A DNA stretch of 64,000 bases from Larimichthys crocea (taxonomy: Eukaryota; Chordata; Actinopteri; Sciaenidae): contig NC_040032.1 of NCBI RefSeq assembly GCF_000972845.2, forward strand, positions 9,894,334-9,958,333, given 5' to 3'. Numbering within the stretch: the stretch's first letter is position 1; each line of letters starts with the position of its first letter. The notes under the pieces are model-generated. The model was not told the DNA's origin, ran no database searches, and saw only the letters and a program-made list of their open reading frames with translations. A program made the translations under genes and the position numbers. Below are positions 38,740 to 50,977 of the stretch, piece after piece.

Positions 38740-41568
38740 GTAAAATCAAGACCACGAGGAGCAGCGGTGACAGATCTGTAGATATGAATTATGATGCAGG
38801 AGAGTTTGTTGCTGGACTTTCTGATGACGGAAGCTCCTCACTTTGTTTAATCCTTACGTCCGTCTGTAAAACTTCATTTGAAACCTGTTATACGATATAA
38901 TGTTTCATATCTCAGCCTGAGCACAGAGGACGGATGGAGTTTGGGAGGATCTAGACCCGTTTAACTTGATACCGCAGTGACTCTCGCATTTTTCCTTCGG
39001 TATCCAAACTCTTGCGTAGTTGATGCACGTCATATAATGTCCAGGAATTAGTTTTGAGAGCGTTTGCATGTTGCAGGACTGTATCAGTGTTAGTCAGCTG
39101 GCTTGTTACTCACTCAGGATTCGGCATTGCTTCATTTAATCTGTGACTGACTGAAGTTTTTCACCTCAGAGTCATTTAGTTCAGAGAAATCAGGAGCGGA
39201 AAGAATAAAAACGAAGTGACACGACCTGAGTGAAGTGAGCTGAAGTTTCCAATGTCAGACGTGGTTCTGAATTCCAATGAACATCATACGTCAGCTTCAG
39301 GAAGAAGAGGTCAGGAACTGAATCTTGGGTCCTTCCAAACCCGGCGATACGCCGCCGTGCCAAACATGAGAAACGGCATCTACAAATCAATCAAAGCCCA
39401 AGGACAAACGGTGGACGTACGCCCCTGCCAATTCTCAGCACTCGCATATTAGTTGTTTTTGTTTGTACACACACACACACACACACACTCGCACTGATGA
39501 AATTGATTTCAGCTGCTAATCTGCATCTGATTGGCAGAGAAGATTCTCAAAAATTATGAAACTATGATTCATCCTGAAGTGCGTCACTGAAGGGACGAGG
39601 TTCTTTCGAGGATTGACAGCAGTGATTGAACTCGTTAGGAAAGCCGTCTGCAGACACTTCTCTGTCGTCGTAGTTGGGAATAAATGGAAAAATTTGACAG
39701 TCATAGCCCGACTGATCCTGAACCTTTGAGCCCAGAACTGCCAGCAAACAACAAAACAACTTTTTATAAACCATCATGACCAAGATATGTAGCGAGCGGG
39801 ACATTTTCCAGTTTAAAAATAAACTTTTTGTTGCTTATTTACTGCAGTGAAGACGCTGTTTGTTGCTTATTGACTGACTGCTACCGATACAGCTACATTT
39901 AGTTAATATTTTTAAATTTTATTGGTCAAACGTGGCTGAAAAGTCACGTTAACTTGCCGCCTCAGACTCTTTTCTGCATTAAAATGATGAAGGACGCGGC
40001 CTGAGCACGATGTCGGCCTCGCCCGTATGTTTTTAATTTTTTAAGGTAACGTCAGCCGTGATGACTTAGTGCTCCTCTCTGTAATAACATTATGGACGTC
40101 TGGGTCTGCCTGAATATATTCTCAATCTCAATAAGCCGGGCTCACCTCGTTATTGACCTCACAGTATCTGTTTTATGTGGCTATATGGAGGACACTGTTT
40201 TACCTTTTATTACCTTTCAAGCGGCTGTAAATGAGTAAAAACGTCTAAAAGCAGTAAAGCATCTGTTTCCTTTTAGGCTGGACGGTTATTATCAGAGAAA
40301 AATGGAGATTTTTATCGTCAGATGAGATGAAACTGGAGAGTTGACAGCAGCTTTTACGACTGATCGGCGCTGTCCTGTAGGAATTAAACATAATTCTACA
40401 TGTGCATCAAGCAAATGATGATTGTTGGGATGTGTAGTCGTTTTAGCAACCACAGCACGAGCGAAATTACCTCAGGCGAGGCCAGTGGGAGGTAATGGGA
40501 GGCCATCCATCACGGAGCTGAGGGGATTGGAGGGGTGGATGTATGGAGCCGGCATTACCTGTTCTCTCTGCCTTGAAAGATGGAGAGCTGGACGAGGAGG
40601 CACTATGATCTCAAACAGCCTGAAGTCTCCGAACTTTCATGGAAATGCCACGTCTGTTTGTCTTGTTAACATCCGGCAACACCAACATTGGTCGTACTTC
40701 ATTATGACTTTCCTGGAACATGGACAGACGTCCTGTTCAGCCACGTTTCTCTTTCCCGTCCATTTCCAAAGCTTCCCACATCTCACGTTGTGTTGTTGAC
40801 TATTTTTACATGAGATGCCAGTGAATTATTGATACGCTCGGCTGTTTTTTCATGAGCCACTATACATAGAGTCGGCGCTGAATTATTGAGGAAAACTCGA
40901 TAAGAGCGCAAGAGTCGACCGAAGAAGTACAAGCGACTCGCTCTGTAACATCTCGGCAGTTTTCGCTGTGAGCGTTTCACACCTCGTCATCCAGCTCGAG
41001 CTTTATGTTGGAGATCAGAGAAGACAAACAACATTGTGGTGATCTGTACTGTGTGTTTGTTTAATGATATACACGAGACTCCAACCATGTAGAAGGACAT
41101 CTGGCCTGACACCACCAGAGAGCTGACCTGATTAATTACAACGCTGAAACACCGTGAACGTATTTCTTCTGTGCTGGCAGTATCTTTGAAAATTCAATAT
41201 TACTACACTACGATGTTACCACTGGTTGTAGTTCATAGCTCTGTGGAAGCCTCTTAACGTATGAAGCACAGGCTTGATGTGTTGTTGGAGGCGAGTTGGT
41301 CACGTGGCTGCATGTTGGGATGCATGAAAGAGAATTGAAACAAGCCTAAGTGCAGTTAAGCATGTCATTTATGTGCACAGCTGAGTGGCAATTAGCTGTT
41401 GGGGCTCTGTGTGTGAGCGTACACGTGGATTCGTAGTGGCAGTGGTGTCCATGTTGTTTGTTATTGGGAACTCAAGGGTATAAAAGTGCAACACAGTTAA
41501 AATGTATGAAGCAATGGGAGGAAGTATGATTAGTTTGAGCCCAAATAAGCCATCTGTGACCACACCCA

Positions 41569-41824
41569 CCTGTCAATCAAAGCGTCCCTGCTCTTAATCC
41601 TGCATAACTTTAAGCCTTAATATAATGTGAACAGGTGAGTTGTATATAAATTCACCCTCAGTACAGTTGTCATGAACGGGGAAATTAGCTACAGAGACCA
41701 AAACTGTTTTTTGTACCAGGCTGTAAACATGTTTATTTCTGCTGTTGGACATTTGGACATGGGGACTTATGGAGACTGACTCACTTCTGGAGCCAGCCTC
41801 AGGTGGACGTTAGAGGAACTGCAG
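41569..41824 (+). repeat. Dispersed repeat family A, copy 3
   Basis: Nearly identical to 7094-7360, differing mainly by small changes such as loss of GAAGT in the TTCTGCTGTGAAGTTGGACA part. Its right end abuts the TAGCTTGT array within ten bases, so the array may have grown from sequence next to the insertion. Confidence 0.75.
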
Positions 41825-41831
41825 CTGGATG

Positions 41832-42502
41832 CTTTGTTAGCTTGTTCTAGCTTGTAGTTAGCTTGTTGTTAGCTTGTTGTTAGCTTGTTCTAGCTTGTCA
41901 TAGCGTGTTTTAGCTTGTCTTAGCTTGTTTTAGCTTGTGATTAGCCTGTAGTTAGCTTCTTTTAGCTTGTAGTTAGCTTGTGGTTAGCTTGTAGTTAGCT
42001 TGTGGTTAGCTTGTTTTAGCTTGTAGTTAGCTTCTTCTAGCTTGTAGTTAGCTTGTGGTTAGCTTGTTTTACCTTGTAGTTAGCTTGTCTTAGCTTGTAG
42101 TTAGCTTGTTGTTAATTTGTCTTCGCTTGTTTTAGTTTGTAATTAGCTTGTCTTAGCTTGTAGTTAGCTCGTAGTTAATTTGTTTTAGCTTGTTTTAATT
42201 TGTAATTAGCTTGTCTTAGCTTGTAGTTAGCTCGTAGTTAATTTGTTTTAGCTTGTATTTAGCTTGTTTTAGCTTGTATTTAGCTTGTATTTAGCTTCTC
42301 TTAGCGTGTAGTTAGTTTGTATTTAGCTTGTAGTTAGCTTGTAGTTAGCTTGTTTTAGCTTGTAGTTAGCTTCTCTTAGCGTGTAGTTAGCTTGTCGTTA
42401 GCTTGTAGTTAGCTTGTAGTTAGCTTGTTTTAGCTTGTAGTTAGCTTGTCTTAGCTTGTATTTAGCCTGTGTTAGCTTGTTGTTAGCTTGTTGTTAGCCT
42501 GT
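41832..42502 (+). repeat. TAGCTTGT minisatellite, about 670 bp
   Basis: About 60 imperfect units of 10-11 bp are built on TTAGCTTGTAG, TTAGCTTGTGG and TTTAGCTTGT. Longer higher-order repeats are visible: a block with TAGCTCGTAGTTAATTTG recurs. There is no open frame of note. The unit length is close to one DNA helical turn. Confidence 0.9.
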
Positions 42503-42718
42503 TCTTGTCTTCTTATGGACACTTGTCTTCTTATGGACACTAACCCTTCTGGAGCCTCTAGCGTTGCTCGTGGTGTTTTGGTTCTTTCTTCATTTCTCCT
42601 CATTTCCATGGAAACCTGGTGCCGCTCTCTGCGTACACTCACCTTGTGCTCATGAAATATTGAAACGTGGGAACAAACAAACTGCATCCTGTGGGGATCT
42701 GTACTTATGTAACTGCTG

Positions 42719-42823
42719 CGAGTCTCTGTCCACATGTCTCTGTCCACATGCGTCTCTGTCCACAGAGTCTCTGTCCACAGAGTCTCTGTCCACATGTGTC
42801 TCTGTCTCTGTCCACATGCGTCA
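42719..42823 (+). repeat. TCTCTGTCCACA minisatellite
   Basis: About six units of 14-17 bp (GTCTCTGTCCACATGC or GTCTCTGTCCACAGA) lie in tandem. They give false Ser-Thr-Cys-Val open frames on both strands. Confidence 0.85.
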
Positions 42824-42998
42824 CAGCGTCATACATGTAACAGCGTCTGTCTCTGGCAGAGCGTGTTCTGCTCGTGTGCTTCATTGTCTCTGATGTTTCT
42901 CTCTCAGGCGTCACAGCTGTGAATTCATTCATGTCATTAGTGCACGGAGAGCTCAGGCGTCTCATCATTCCAACCACAAACAGCATTTTCCTTCAGTC

Positions 42999-43000
<2 letters not shown>

Positions 43001-43041
<41 letters not shown>
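43001..43041 (+). repeat. (TG)n microsatellite
   Basis: About 20 perfect TG units in the large dlg2 intron. Confidence 0.95.
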
Positions 43042-43042
<1 letters not shown>

Positions 43043-43655
43043 ACAGTAATTCAATAATTCACAGAATGTAAATGCTGCATATTAATGTCCTGAACAGACA
43101 AACTGAGGCGACGTGAGCGTTTAAATGTGGAATCTATAATTAAATGTCAACGTTGGGCACAATTACTGCATGAGGTCCAAGCTGCGAGGAATCATTATTC
43201 ACTATATCACTATAATTCAGTAATGGGATTTTTCTTTTTTAACTTTAACTTGATGAAGTTTTTACTGTTTTCGTAGCCTGAAGTCACGAGGCAGCAGAAG
43301 AACTTAAAGAAACCAGAAGTTTCTCTTTCACGTCCTCTAAAAATAATTATTCATATAAAAAAAAAAATATCCCAGAGTCGTTTGGGTCTAATTTACATTC
43401 ACTAAAAAACTGATTAATTGATTTGAGCTCACTTGGGGAGCAGAATGAGACGGAGCGTGAAAACAAGTTGATGGAAGTATTTTAGCGACGGCGTGCTGCA
43501 TTATTCATCCGACTTGAAAACGAGGATAATTTGTGGTAATTAAACTTTGTAAATACTTCTTGGTGGAGACGCTGCCGAGGTTTTCTCCTCAGTTGTTCAG
43601 TTTCATTTCTCCTCGTTCATTCAGTGATTTTTGGTTTGTCCACGTCTTTTATAGT

Positions 43656-44210
43656 CGGCGTTAATTTTGTTTTAATTTAGTCTTAGTCTTAGTCACTTTT
43701 CGACTAAAATTTTAAACTAGTTTTAGTCAAACGTGAACACAGGGTGTTTGAGTCTTTTTTATTTCAGGAATATTTGTTTTGTTTATTAATTCCACTTCAC
43801 TTGTTCCACAGCTAACACATCGATTAAATGTCTTAATTGAATTTGAATTGAATGAATTCATCTTCAATGCAACTTTGCTAAGTGTCTCTGTTTCAATACA
43901 CACTTAATATGCACTTGATTTCATTCTTTATATTTATATTATTTATTATTTTTACCACACATATTCCCATCCGTCAGAACGAGGCACGTGTTTCTCCTGC
44001 ACGCTGCTGCTGAAAACACAGAGGACGTTTTTGTTCATTTTTTATTTCTTGCATGACATTTCCGTCTCGTTTTTATTCGTCAACAAAAACACACATTGCC
44101 ACATTTTTCCTCAGTGTTTTTAGAACATTGTGTCGTCTCGTCTTAGTCGAGGGAAAAAGGCTCAACATGTTTCGTCTCGTCTCGTCTCGTCTGACGAAAT
44201 TAACACTGGC
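43656..44210. mobile_element. Non-autonomous DNA element with terminal inverted repeats
   Basis: The left end CGGCGTTAATTTTGT and the reverse complement of the right end (CCAGTGTTAATTTCGTC) match, giving inverted ends about 555 bp apart. Internal words TTTAGTCTTAGTC and CGACTAAAATTTTAAACTAG, and TCGTCTTAGTCGAGG near the right end, are typical of a MITE-like family I know to be abundant in fish. No transposase frame is present. A pentamer run (TCGTC/TCTCG, about 44172-44192) lies inside the right end. The superfamily is not assigned. Confidence 0.55.
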
Positions 44211-45383
44211 TCTTTGCTCACAGATCAGCTGTCTGTCAGGATGTCAGCGACGTGTTGAATTTGGGGTGAAGAACGTAACGTAAAAACTTACGTACAGTAC
44301 GTCATCTTCCCTGAGTAAAAACACCATTAACACTCGTGCACGAGAGCGTTATGACAAGAAAGAAAACATGAAAATATCTCTAGAAGTCTTTGAATTTGCC
44401 TTTAAACTCTTATTAAATCAATACAAAATAGATAGACGATCATCCAGCAGTCCATAAAGAAGCAGCCAGTCCTGCAGGGCGTAGTCAGGGTGTAGTCAGG
44501 TCATGTATCAGTGTGATATCTGACGGAGACATGGGCGGACAGGCTGAGAGTCTCTGTGCTGTCACTGGACTGATGACCAAGCAGCTTCATGTCAGTCACA
44601 CACACACACACACACACACGTGATAACACCACATATGAAATCCATGATCAGACCTTCACGTCTCCCATCGTGTGGCGCACTGCTTGTTATGCATCACCTT
44701 CTTTTTTTATTCTAATTATTAACAGCAGAATGATTAGCCCGTTCTTTGCTCATTGCCCTTGAGTTTCGATTCATCCTGTGGGGACGAAAATCAAAAGACG
44801 GATTTCAAAGCAATCTCCAAATGCATCCTTGAGCATCGTCTTCCAAAGTCTGTCTCGTTGTTTACGTCCCGTAAACCAAAGTGCTGCTCACCGCTCTCTC
44901 TCTCTCTCTCTGGACAGACTCTGCCTTTAACCATCTGCTCATCTTCTCCAGGCCCTCGTGAGGAAATGTTTTGTGTGCTCTGTGTGACATTGGTTTCATT
45001 TTCATGCCGCCACAATTTATGACTGCAATATTATTACCTGACTGGAGGTCAAATTTCCAATACAGACGAGCGAGCGGTGCAGGGGGAAGGTGGTGTAACT
45101 CAACACGGATCACACAGTCACGACGCTTTGATGTTCACATCTGCATGATACAAACTTTTACATCCAGCCGTGTCCTCGTCCCTCCCTCATGTTAAACCTG
45201 CTCAGCTTTAATAACTGCAGCAGGGCGCGGCGTGCAGAGTGTTTCTGCAAATGGAAGTCTGTTAAATTGTTGATGATACAGAGATCCAACGAGGTTGTCC
45301 CCTGGATACGTTTTATGGAAAGTAGGACAGTGTCTCTCCATCACTAAGTCTCAACCTTTTCTCTCTGTGTGTGTCTCTTACAG

Positions 45384-45437
45384 GCCAGCCCCGCCCCGAT
45401 CATTGTCAACACAGACACTTTGGAGTCGGTTCCTTAT
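45384..45437 (+). CDS. dlg2: dlg2 exon: ASPAPIIVNTDTLESVPY
   Basis: This 54-nt exon (18 codons, phase 0 both ends) has the acceptor CTCTTACAG and the donor GTGAGT. It encodes ASPAPIIVNTDTLESVPY, the linker immediately before PDZ1. The mammalian DLG2 form is ASPAPIIVNTDTLDTIPY, whereas DLG4 has PPVIVNTDTLEAPGY and DLG1 has PPPVLVNTDSLETPTY, so this exon is the clearest single evidence for DLG2. It is the common acceptor exon to which the HISPLK exon and all intronic start exons would splice. Confidence 0.96.
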
Positions 45438-46304
45438 GTGAGTTTGGGTTTTTGTCTTTTTGATGCATCCGTTAGTTTGTTTTCTCGAGGTGAGTTTGAC
45501 TGTGTAACTTCTAAAACAAATGAGGTCGCAGAGCTGAATTATTGATGCTTGTCATGAATAAAAGACCCGCACAAGAGTTCGTAAAGACCCTGACCTCCAG
45601 CACTTTTCACAGTGTTTCACATCCAAACTGATAAATGAAGCCGTGCTGCCGAGCAGAGGCGGCAGAAATGACACGTGCTGCTCAAACACGGGTCGCCGGT
45701 GTCGCTTTGTTGCGACAGTTTTCACAGTTAAAGATGATTTTCTCTTTTTCTTCTGCCTGACGACATCACTAATGTGTGTTTAACAGCTCTGACCGTGAAG
45801 TCAAAAAACATGAACCCCGCTTTAGTCTGCAGGTTCTTCTCGCCTCCACGATCACATGAAGTTCAGATAATAATATCTGATGCGACCCAACTGGGAATAT
45901 GATACGCAACATCTCATATGCTCGTGTGCTATTCCTGTATGAATGCATAATGACGGAAGCGCTCGCTGCTAATTAATCATCTCAGTGAGATACAGGATGA
46001 GCCCCGCTCCTCAGCAGCCAACCTCCATGCTGCAGAAATAGCGAATGTTGATTAACCATCACCTTAAATTGTTTCCCATGTGGCGGAGCCCATTTAGCAC
46101 AGAGAGCGCGAGTGGCCCTGGAACACACCTGTCACCTTCAGTTTAAGTATGCACAGTCTGCGTGGAGCTTAACATCCTCCATCCTCTGTGAATATAACTC
46201 AGTCTCATTATCGAGCAGCGCTCACGTGGATTTTCATTTTGAAGCGACGTTTGACTGAAAAATGGAGCGAGTGTCTGAGCTCAGTCTGTTCTTTGTCTCC
46301 GCAG

Positions 46305-46355
46305 GTCAACGGCACAGAAATTGAATACGAGTTTGAGGAAATCACTCTGGAGCGG
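46305..46355 (+). CDS. dlg2: dlg2 exon: VNGTEIEYEFEEITLER, start of PDZ1
   Basis: This is a 51-nt exon (17 codons, phase 0 both ends) between the acceptor TGTCTCCGCAG and the donor GTGAGT. VNGTEIEYEFEEITLER is identical to the mammalian DLG2 sequence as I remember it, and differs from DLG4 (VNGTEGEMEYEEITLER) and DLG1 (VNGTDADYEYEEITLER). The final ITLER residues form the first beta strand of PDZ1. Confidence 0.96.
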
Positions 46356-47831
46356 GTGAGTATCTCGGATCCCCACAGCTGTGTTTAACCTCGGAAATAT
46401 ATATATATATATACGAACACGGCACTGCGGCGCGGTGAAGCGCTCTCCTGAAGGCTTTAAAACAAGATGCAAGGCGGCTTCATGAGAGGATCTCTGCACC
46501 GTGTGTGTCTCAGTAAACTACAATGAGTTTTATTTGGATAGTCCACCCACAGATCGGGTTTTGTGAGCGAATCAACATCTTATTTGTTGAGATTCAACAG
46601 CAGCTCTGTGTGCTAGAGCACATGTGGCCCATAAATGAATCTGGAAGTCACTGGGATGGAAATATCAGCCGAGTGAACACTAACTAGGCAGAGAGGACGG
46701 AGCTTTGACAGCTCTGATACGATCAGGAGCAGAGACAGACCCAAACTAACAACACCAGCAAGAGGAGGCTGCACTGGGCATCACAGAGAGATGATTTAAT
46801 ACACCAGTCCTCCCATTATTGTCCTCAGCCATCAAATGATGGCCAAAAAGCATCTTGTGTACGTCTCTGAGCACAGACAGGCCTGTGTCAGATCCTCTCG
46901 AGTCACCCGGAGAGCTGAACAACACTTTTTTGATTCAGCGTTCGAGGCCCTGCAGGGGCACGCGCCGGGTTTTGTAATCAAGAGAAGCAGCTATTCCCAA
47001 AAGCTAACAATTTAATCAAAGGTTGACTTTCATTTTGTGAGTGGGCATCCAGGGGATTTCATTTGCAGAGCCTGCTCTCTGAAAGACACGCCGTTTATGA
47101 GGCAGGGGCTTTATAAATACAATATTTCATAGTAAATCCGTAATAATAAAGAGAAGCTGCGAGACGTGGACCTGCAAGCGGGGATGCCAAAGTCATTCTG
47201 TAATGGCAAACTGTGGACTTAACACCTCCGACCACTTTATGATCAGACTGAGAGCAGCGAGACGATAAAACTGTTAAAGCATGCATCAGTATTTCACTTT
47301 AGGAGAGATTGTTAGGACAGAATGAAAAGAAACAAAGACAATGAGAGTGCTTACAAGGACTTGTTTTAGTTGTTTGCACAAGATTTATCTTGTCCTGCAC
47401 ATCAGTGAAGCCCAGAGGAGGAACCTTCAGCTGCTCGGGGATATTTGGAAAGATTGAGACGCTCAGCTGATAAGCTGAACATCCACATAATCGTGTTTAT
47501 GATGAAAATACGCACATAGAAGATTGCTTGTCACTTTGCACCCGAGTCAGCTGTGAAGCCAAACTAAAGAAAAGTAACGGATAGATGGTTGAAACATCCA
47601 GTTTAGTCCAAACTCAAGCCTTTGAATGAACAACGGCGAGATAAAAATATCATTTTATATGATTAATATTAGTAAAAGATGACCACGCATGCAGCATTTT
47701 CTCGTTGGTCGTGTTCCCTCCACGGAGACGATAACAGCAGCAGCACAGCCCCACTGAGGGCAGCTGTCCTCAAACATGCAGCGGGTGTGTTGGCATTTCA
47801 GAATAAGCTCTGCCTCTCGTCTCTACCACAG

Positions 47832-47956
47832 GGTAACTCTGGGTTGGGCTTCAGCATCGCCGGAGGGACAGATAACCCGCACATCGGCGATGACCCCGGC
47901 ATCTTCATCACCAAGATCATTCCTGGAGGAGCCGCGGCAGAGGACGGACGCCTCAG
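47832..47956 (+). CDS. dlg2: dlg2 exon: PDZ1 core with GLGF loop
   Basis: This 125-nt exon has the acceptor CTACCACAG and the donor GTTAGT; it starts in phase 0 and ends after two bases of a codon (AG/G, Arg). It encodes [33 protein letters not shown] and [14 protein letters not shown] is the carboxylate-binding loop of the PDZ fold. [23 protein letters not shown] fits DLG2, since DLG1 has DDSSIFITKIITGG. PDZ1 of DLG proteins binds C-terminal (S/T)xV motifs such as those of NMDA-receptor GluN2 subunits and Kv1 channels. The acceptor is preceded by a short, interrupted pyrimidine tract. Confidence 0.96.
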
Positions 47957-49295
47957 GTTAGTACGCACAGTTACACTTTAAGAACTGTGCATGTCAAAGA
48001 AAAACATCTTAAAGATAATCTCATAACACTCACGGGAGACGGGATGTATTCCTGCTCACTCCTCCATAATATGTGCAGTAAACTATTTAAGATAATAAAA
48101 CCACCTTATCTCCTGCGTGCATGTACATGAAGATCTGCACCCAGTGGATCCTGCATAACGTACATTAACTAGCAGCAGATATTACAGAAATCAAACTTCC
48201 GTTCACGTAACGTGAAGAGTAAGAAAGCACTTTCAATTTAAAACCCAAACAGTTAACCTTCAGAGGTACTCACGGTCTCCACGCTGAAGCAATTCTCTAT
48301 ATTACTTAAGTGTGGCGCAGCATCTGTATCAGCCTTATTAAATGCACGGGGACGGATGGAGGGTGGAGATACAGTTTCTTTTTGCTACAGTGCAGCTGAT
48401 CAAGGAGGCAAGGACACGACCTGAGCTCATTTATTCCTCCACTGGGGTAAACTCAGCCTACACTGGATCACGGCTGCTTTAAGTATGAATAAAGAGAATA
48501 TATGTTGGAGTGTATGAGCCAGTAAATATACACCTTTGCATCTGTGCATTGTTTATATTTCCTGCATGAAACAACACAGGGAGTATCTAGGAAGTATCTC
48601 AGGTGAGCGTTTTGTAGTCCATCTCCTGGATTTTGTAGTTTTACCACAGATCACATCACCGTCGCTTCATGACGTAGTCCTCTTCTCCTGACTCCTTATC
48701 ACCTCTCCTTCACATCCTTTCCTTGATTTTTCCATCAAGGTTAAGGAGAAGTGGTTAGGAAAGGACTTAAGAGGACATGGGAGAGTATTCATTTGTTTGC
48801 AATCTGCAGCTTCACCACCAGGCGCCACTAAAACTTACAACACTGGACCTTTAAAATCAGATTTATTCATTTAACACAAACATTTTTCACATGAAAGTCC
48901 ATAGATACGAAGATATATGATGTAATGAATAGGCATACATGTACGTGTATATGCTGCTACAACAGAGACAAGAGGAAACACAGATTGTAGTAAAACAGCT
49001 GCAGTCTGCTGCATCTTGTCGGTGTCCTGTATCTCAGCTCCCCATCCTGCCTTTTTAAAGTAGCGCTGATGGATAATGCTGTTTTTGGTTGCAGGCCAGC
49101 CCCTGTTCAGTTTCCAAGCTGCAATTCTGGAGCATTACTGTCAAATCACAGATGCTGGTCGGGAGCGTAATGCATGCACACACAGTCAATCTCGAGCAGA
49201 TCTCAAAAAAGAAGCGGGGCCGGGGCATAAATCACACTTAGCTTAATTGATGTTCACCCTCTCCAAGGTGGGCAGAGCGAGCGATGCATTACGGG

Positions 49296-49328
49296 TGGAG
49301 GAGGAGGAGGAGGAGGAGGAGGAGGACG
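49296..49328 (+). repeat. (GGA)n microsatellite
   Basis: Ten GGA/GAG units in the intron between the two PDZ1 exons. The preceding 200 bases (about 49080-49290) are non-repetitive and could be conserved regulatory sequence, which only alignment could show. Confidence 0.85.
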
Positions 49329-50190
49329 GAGGAGGCCTTATAGGAGCCACACTTCCTGTCGCTGCTCTGGGACAGTAAACAGACTTAATGCAGCAGCTCG
49401 GCTTCAGGGAGCGCTCGCAGCGGTTTAGGTGTTTCTCATGCGGGCTGTTGTTTACAGTGAACCTGAAATAACCCCGCCACTAAAACTCTGAAAGATTTCT
49501 ATAAAACTATCTGATACAATTTATATATGACCTCATTTAAATATAATAAGACGTTTCATTGTTTCTAATTTAAGTTTTCAGAGAGAACAAACAGGTAAAC
49601 ATTGAGTTACATCCTTTAGAATATCAAGTCCACCTCTCCCAGCATTTCATATGTCGCTCAGCCTGTAGTCTTAAGGAGAAGGTCGTTCCTTCATGGTAGA
49701 TTTGTCTGCAGCCCTTTCCGTGTCAGGCCTTCCTGCTTGCAGCCAAGACTTCTTTATAAAGATACAGTAGTTGTCCTGGGCCAGAAGTCAAACTTCTCGT
49801 CCAAAGATTGTCCGTGTTTCTCCAGCTAATTCTTGCCAATATGATTGGATAAGGGCTGCAGACCCAGAATATATGAACATGGACTTGTCTCCAGCATTTA
49901 TCTTGTCCCTGGAAACTCCTGCTGCTTAAATTTCAACTTTGGAGACACAAAAAAATCAAAGCCAGGCTCTTGAGTTGGTGGTCGGACCAGGCCACACTCC
50001 CTCTCTCATTTCTGCTTACCTGGGCAGTAGAGTGCTCGACTTTTCATTGTTTCCGTGACCAAATAACCAAAATAACAACGTACTGTGAATAAAGTTTTAA
50101 ATATTTCATGGTGATATATATTTTATGCCAGAAAACATTTTTTCACTCTGCTTCCCACTGATGAAAATGGATGTGTGTGTATGCATGAGA

Positions 50191-50194
<4 letters not shown>

Positions 50195-50261
<67 letters not shown>

Positions 50262-50394
50262 CTGGGTCCCAGCTGGTCCCTGTGAGCGCCCCCAGGAGAG
50301 TCGTGTCCTTCAGTGCCGGGGCATGGACGTTTTGGTCGACACCTTGAGGGGATTCAAACCGAGCCGCTGAGCTGATTCTGATTTTCACACACAT

Positions 50395-50443
<49 letters not shown>
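50195..50443 (+). repeat. Facing (GT)n and (AC)n arrays upstream of a PDZ1 exon
   Basis: A GT array (50195-50258, about 32 units) and an AC array (50393-50443, about 25 units) are separated by 135 bases of unique sequence, 340 bases before the exon at 50781. They are complementary and could pair in the transcript. A further AC-rich stretch runs to about 50495. Confidence 0.9.
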
Positions 50444-50780
50444 GACTCATACTACACACACACAGACACACACACACACACTATATCACAGACACACGTG
50501 TACGTATTAAAGTGTATAATGAGCACAACATTCGAACACATGGGTCACCGCTGTTACATAAGGGGGTCAAACATAAGTCCTGAGGTCCCTGTGGGGACGG
50601 TGTTAAACCTTGGGGACACTGACTGTGTGTATGTAAGTGAGATGCTGAAGTGTCTGCTGTTCGCCTGCCCTGCAAACATGCCAGCTCGTTTGTGAGTTAT
50701 TAAACGATGTGAGATGAGTGCAGCCTTCCTCTCAATTATCAGTAATTATCGTCATTAATCCACGCTCTTCCTCTTCCCAG

Positions 50781-50950
50781 GGTAAACGACTGCATCCTGC
50801 GGGTGAACGACGCCGACGTGTCTGAGGTTTCTCACAGTAAAGCGGTGGAAGCCCTGAAGGTCGCCGGCTCCATCGTCCGGCTGTACGTGCGGCGCCGCAG
50901 GCCGATGCTGGAAACCATCATCGAGATCAAACTCGTCAAAGGACCAAAAG
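50781..50950 (+). CDS. dlg2: dlg2 exon: end of PDZ1, start of PDZ2
   Basis: This is a 170-nt exon with the acceptor CTCTTCCCAG and the donor GTGACA. Its first base completes the Arg codon and its last base begins the Gly codon of KGLGF. It encodes [56 protein letters not shown]. The His of SHSKAVEAL is the first residue of helix alpha-B, the mark of a class I PDZ domain. RLYVRRRRP and ETxxEIKL are DLG2-like. [11 protein letters not shown] begins PDZ2. The donor runs straight into an AC repeat (GTGACACACAC...), which is unusual. Confidence 0.96.
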
Positions 50951-50977
50951 GTGACACACACACACACACACACACAC

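Larger units (their letters stand above)
38740..45383 (+). other. dlg2: dlg2 intron, last part before the ASPAPI exon
   Basis: No supported gene. It carries dispersed family A (41569-41824), the TAGCTTGT array, a short minisatellite (42719-42823), a TG array (43001-43041), an inverted-repeat element (43656-44210) and an AC array (44598-44619). The rest is unremarkable AT-rich intron. Confidence 0.7.

Noticed and set aside
42472..42893. Overlapping open frames with WTETLWTETL-type repeats
   Set aside because: They come from the TCTCTGTCCACA minisatellite and have no independent coding signal.
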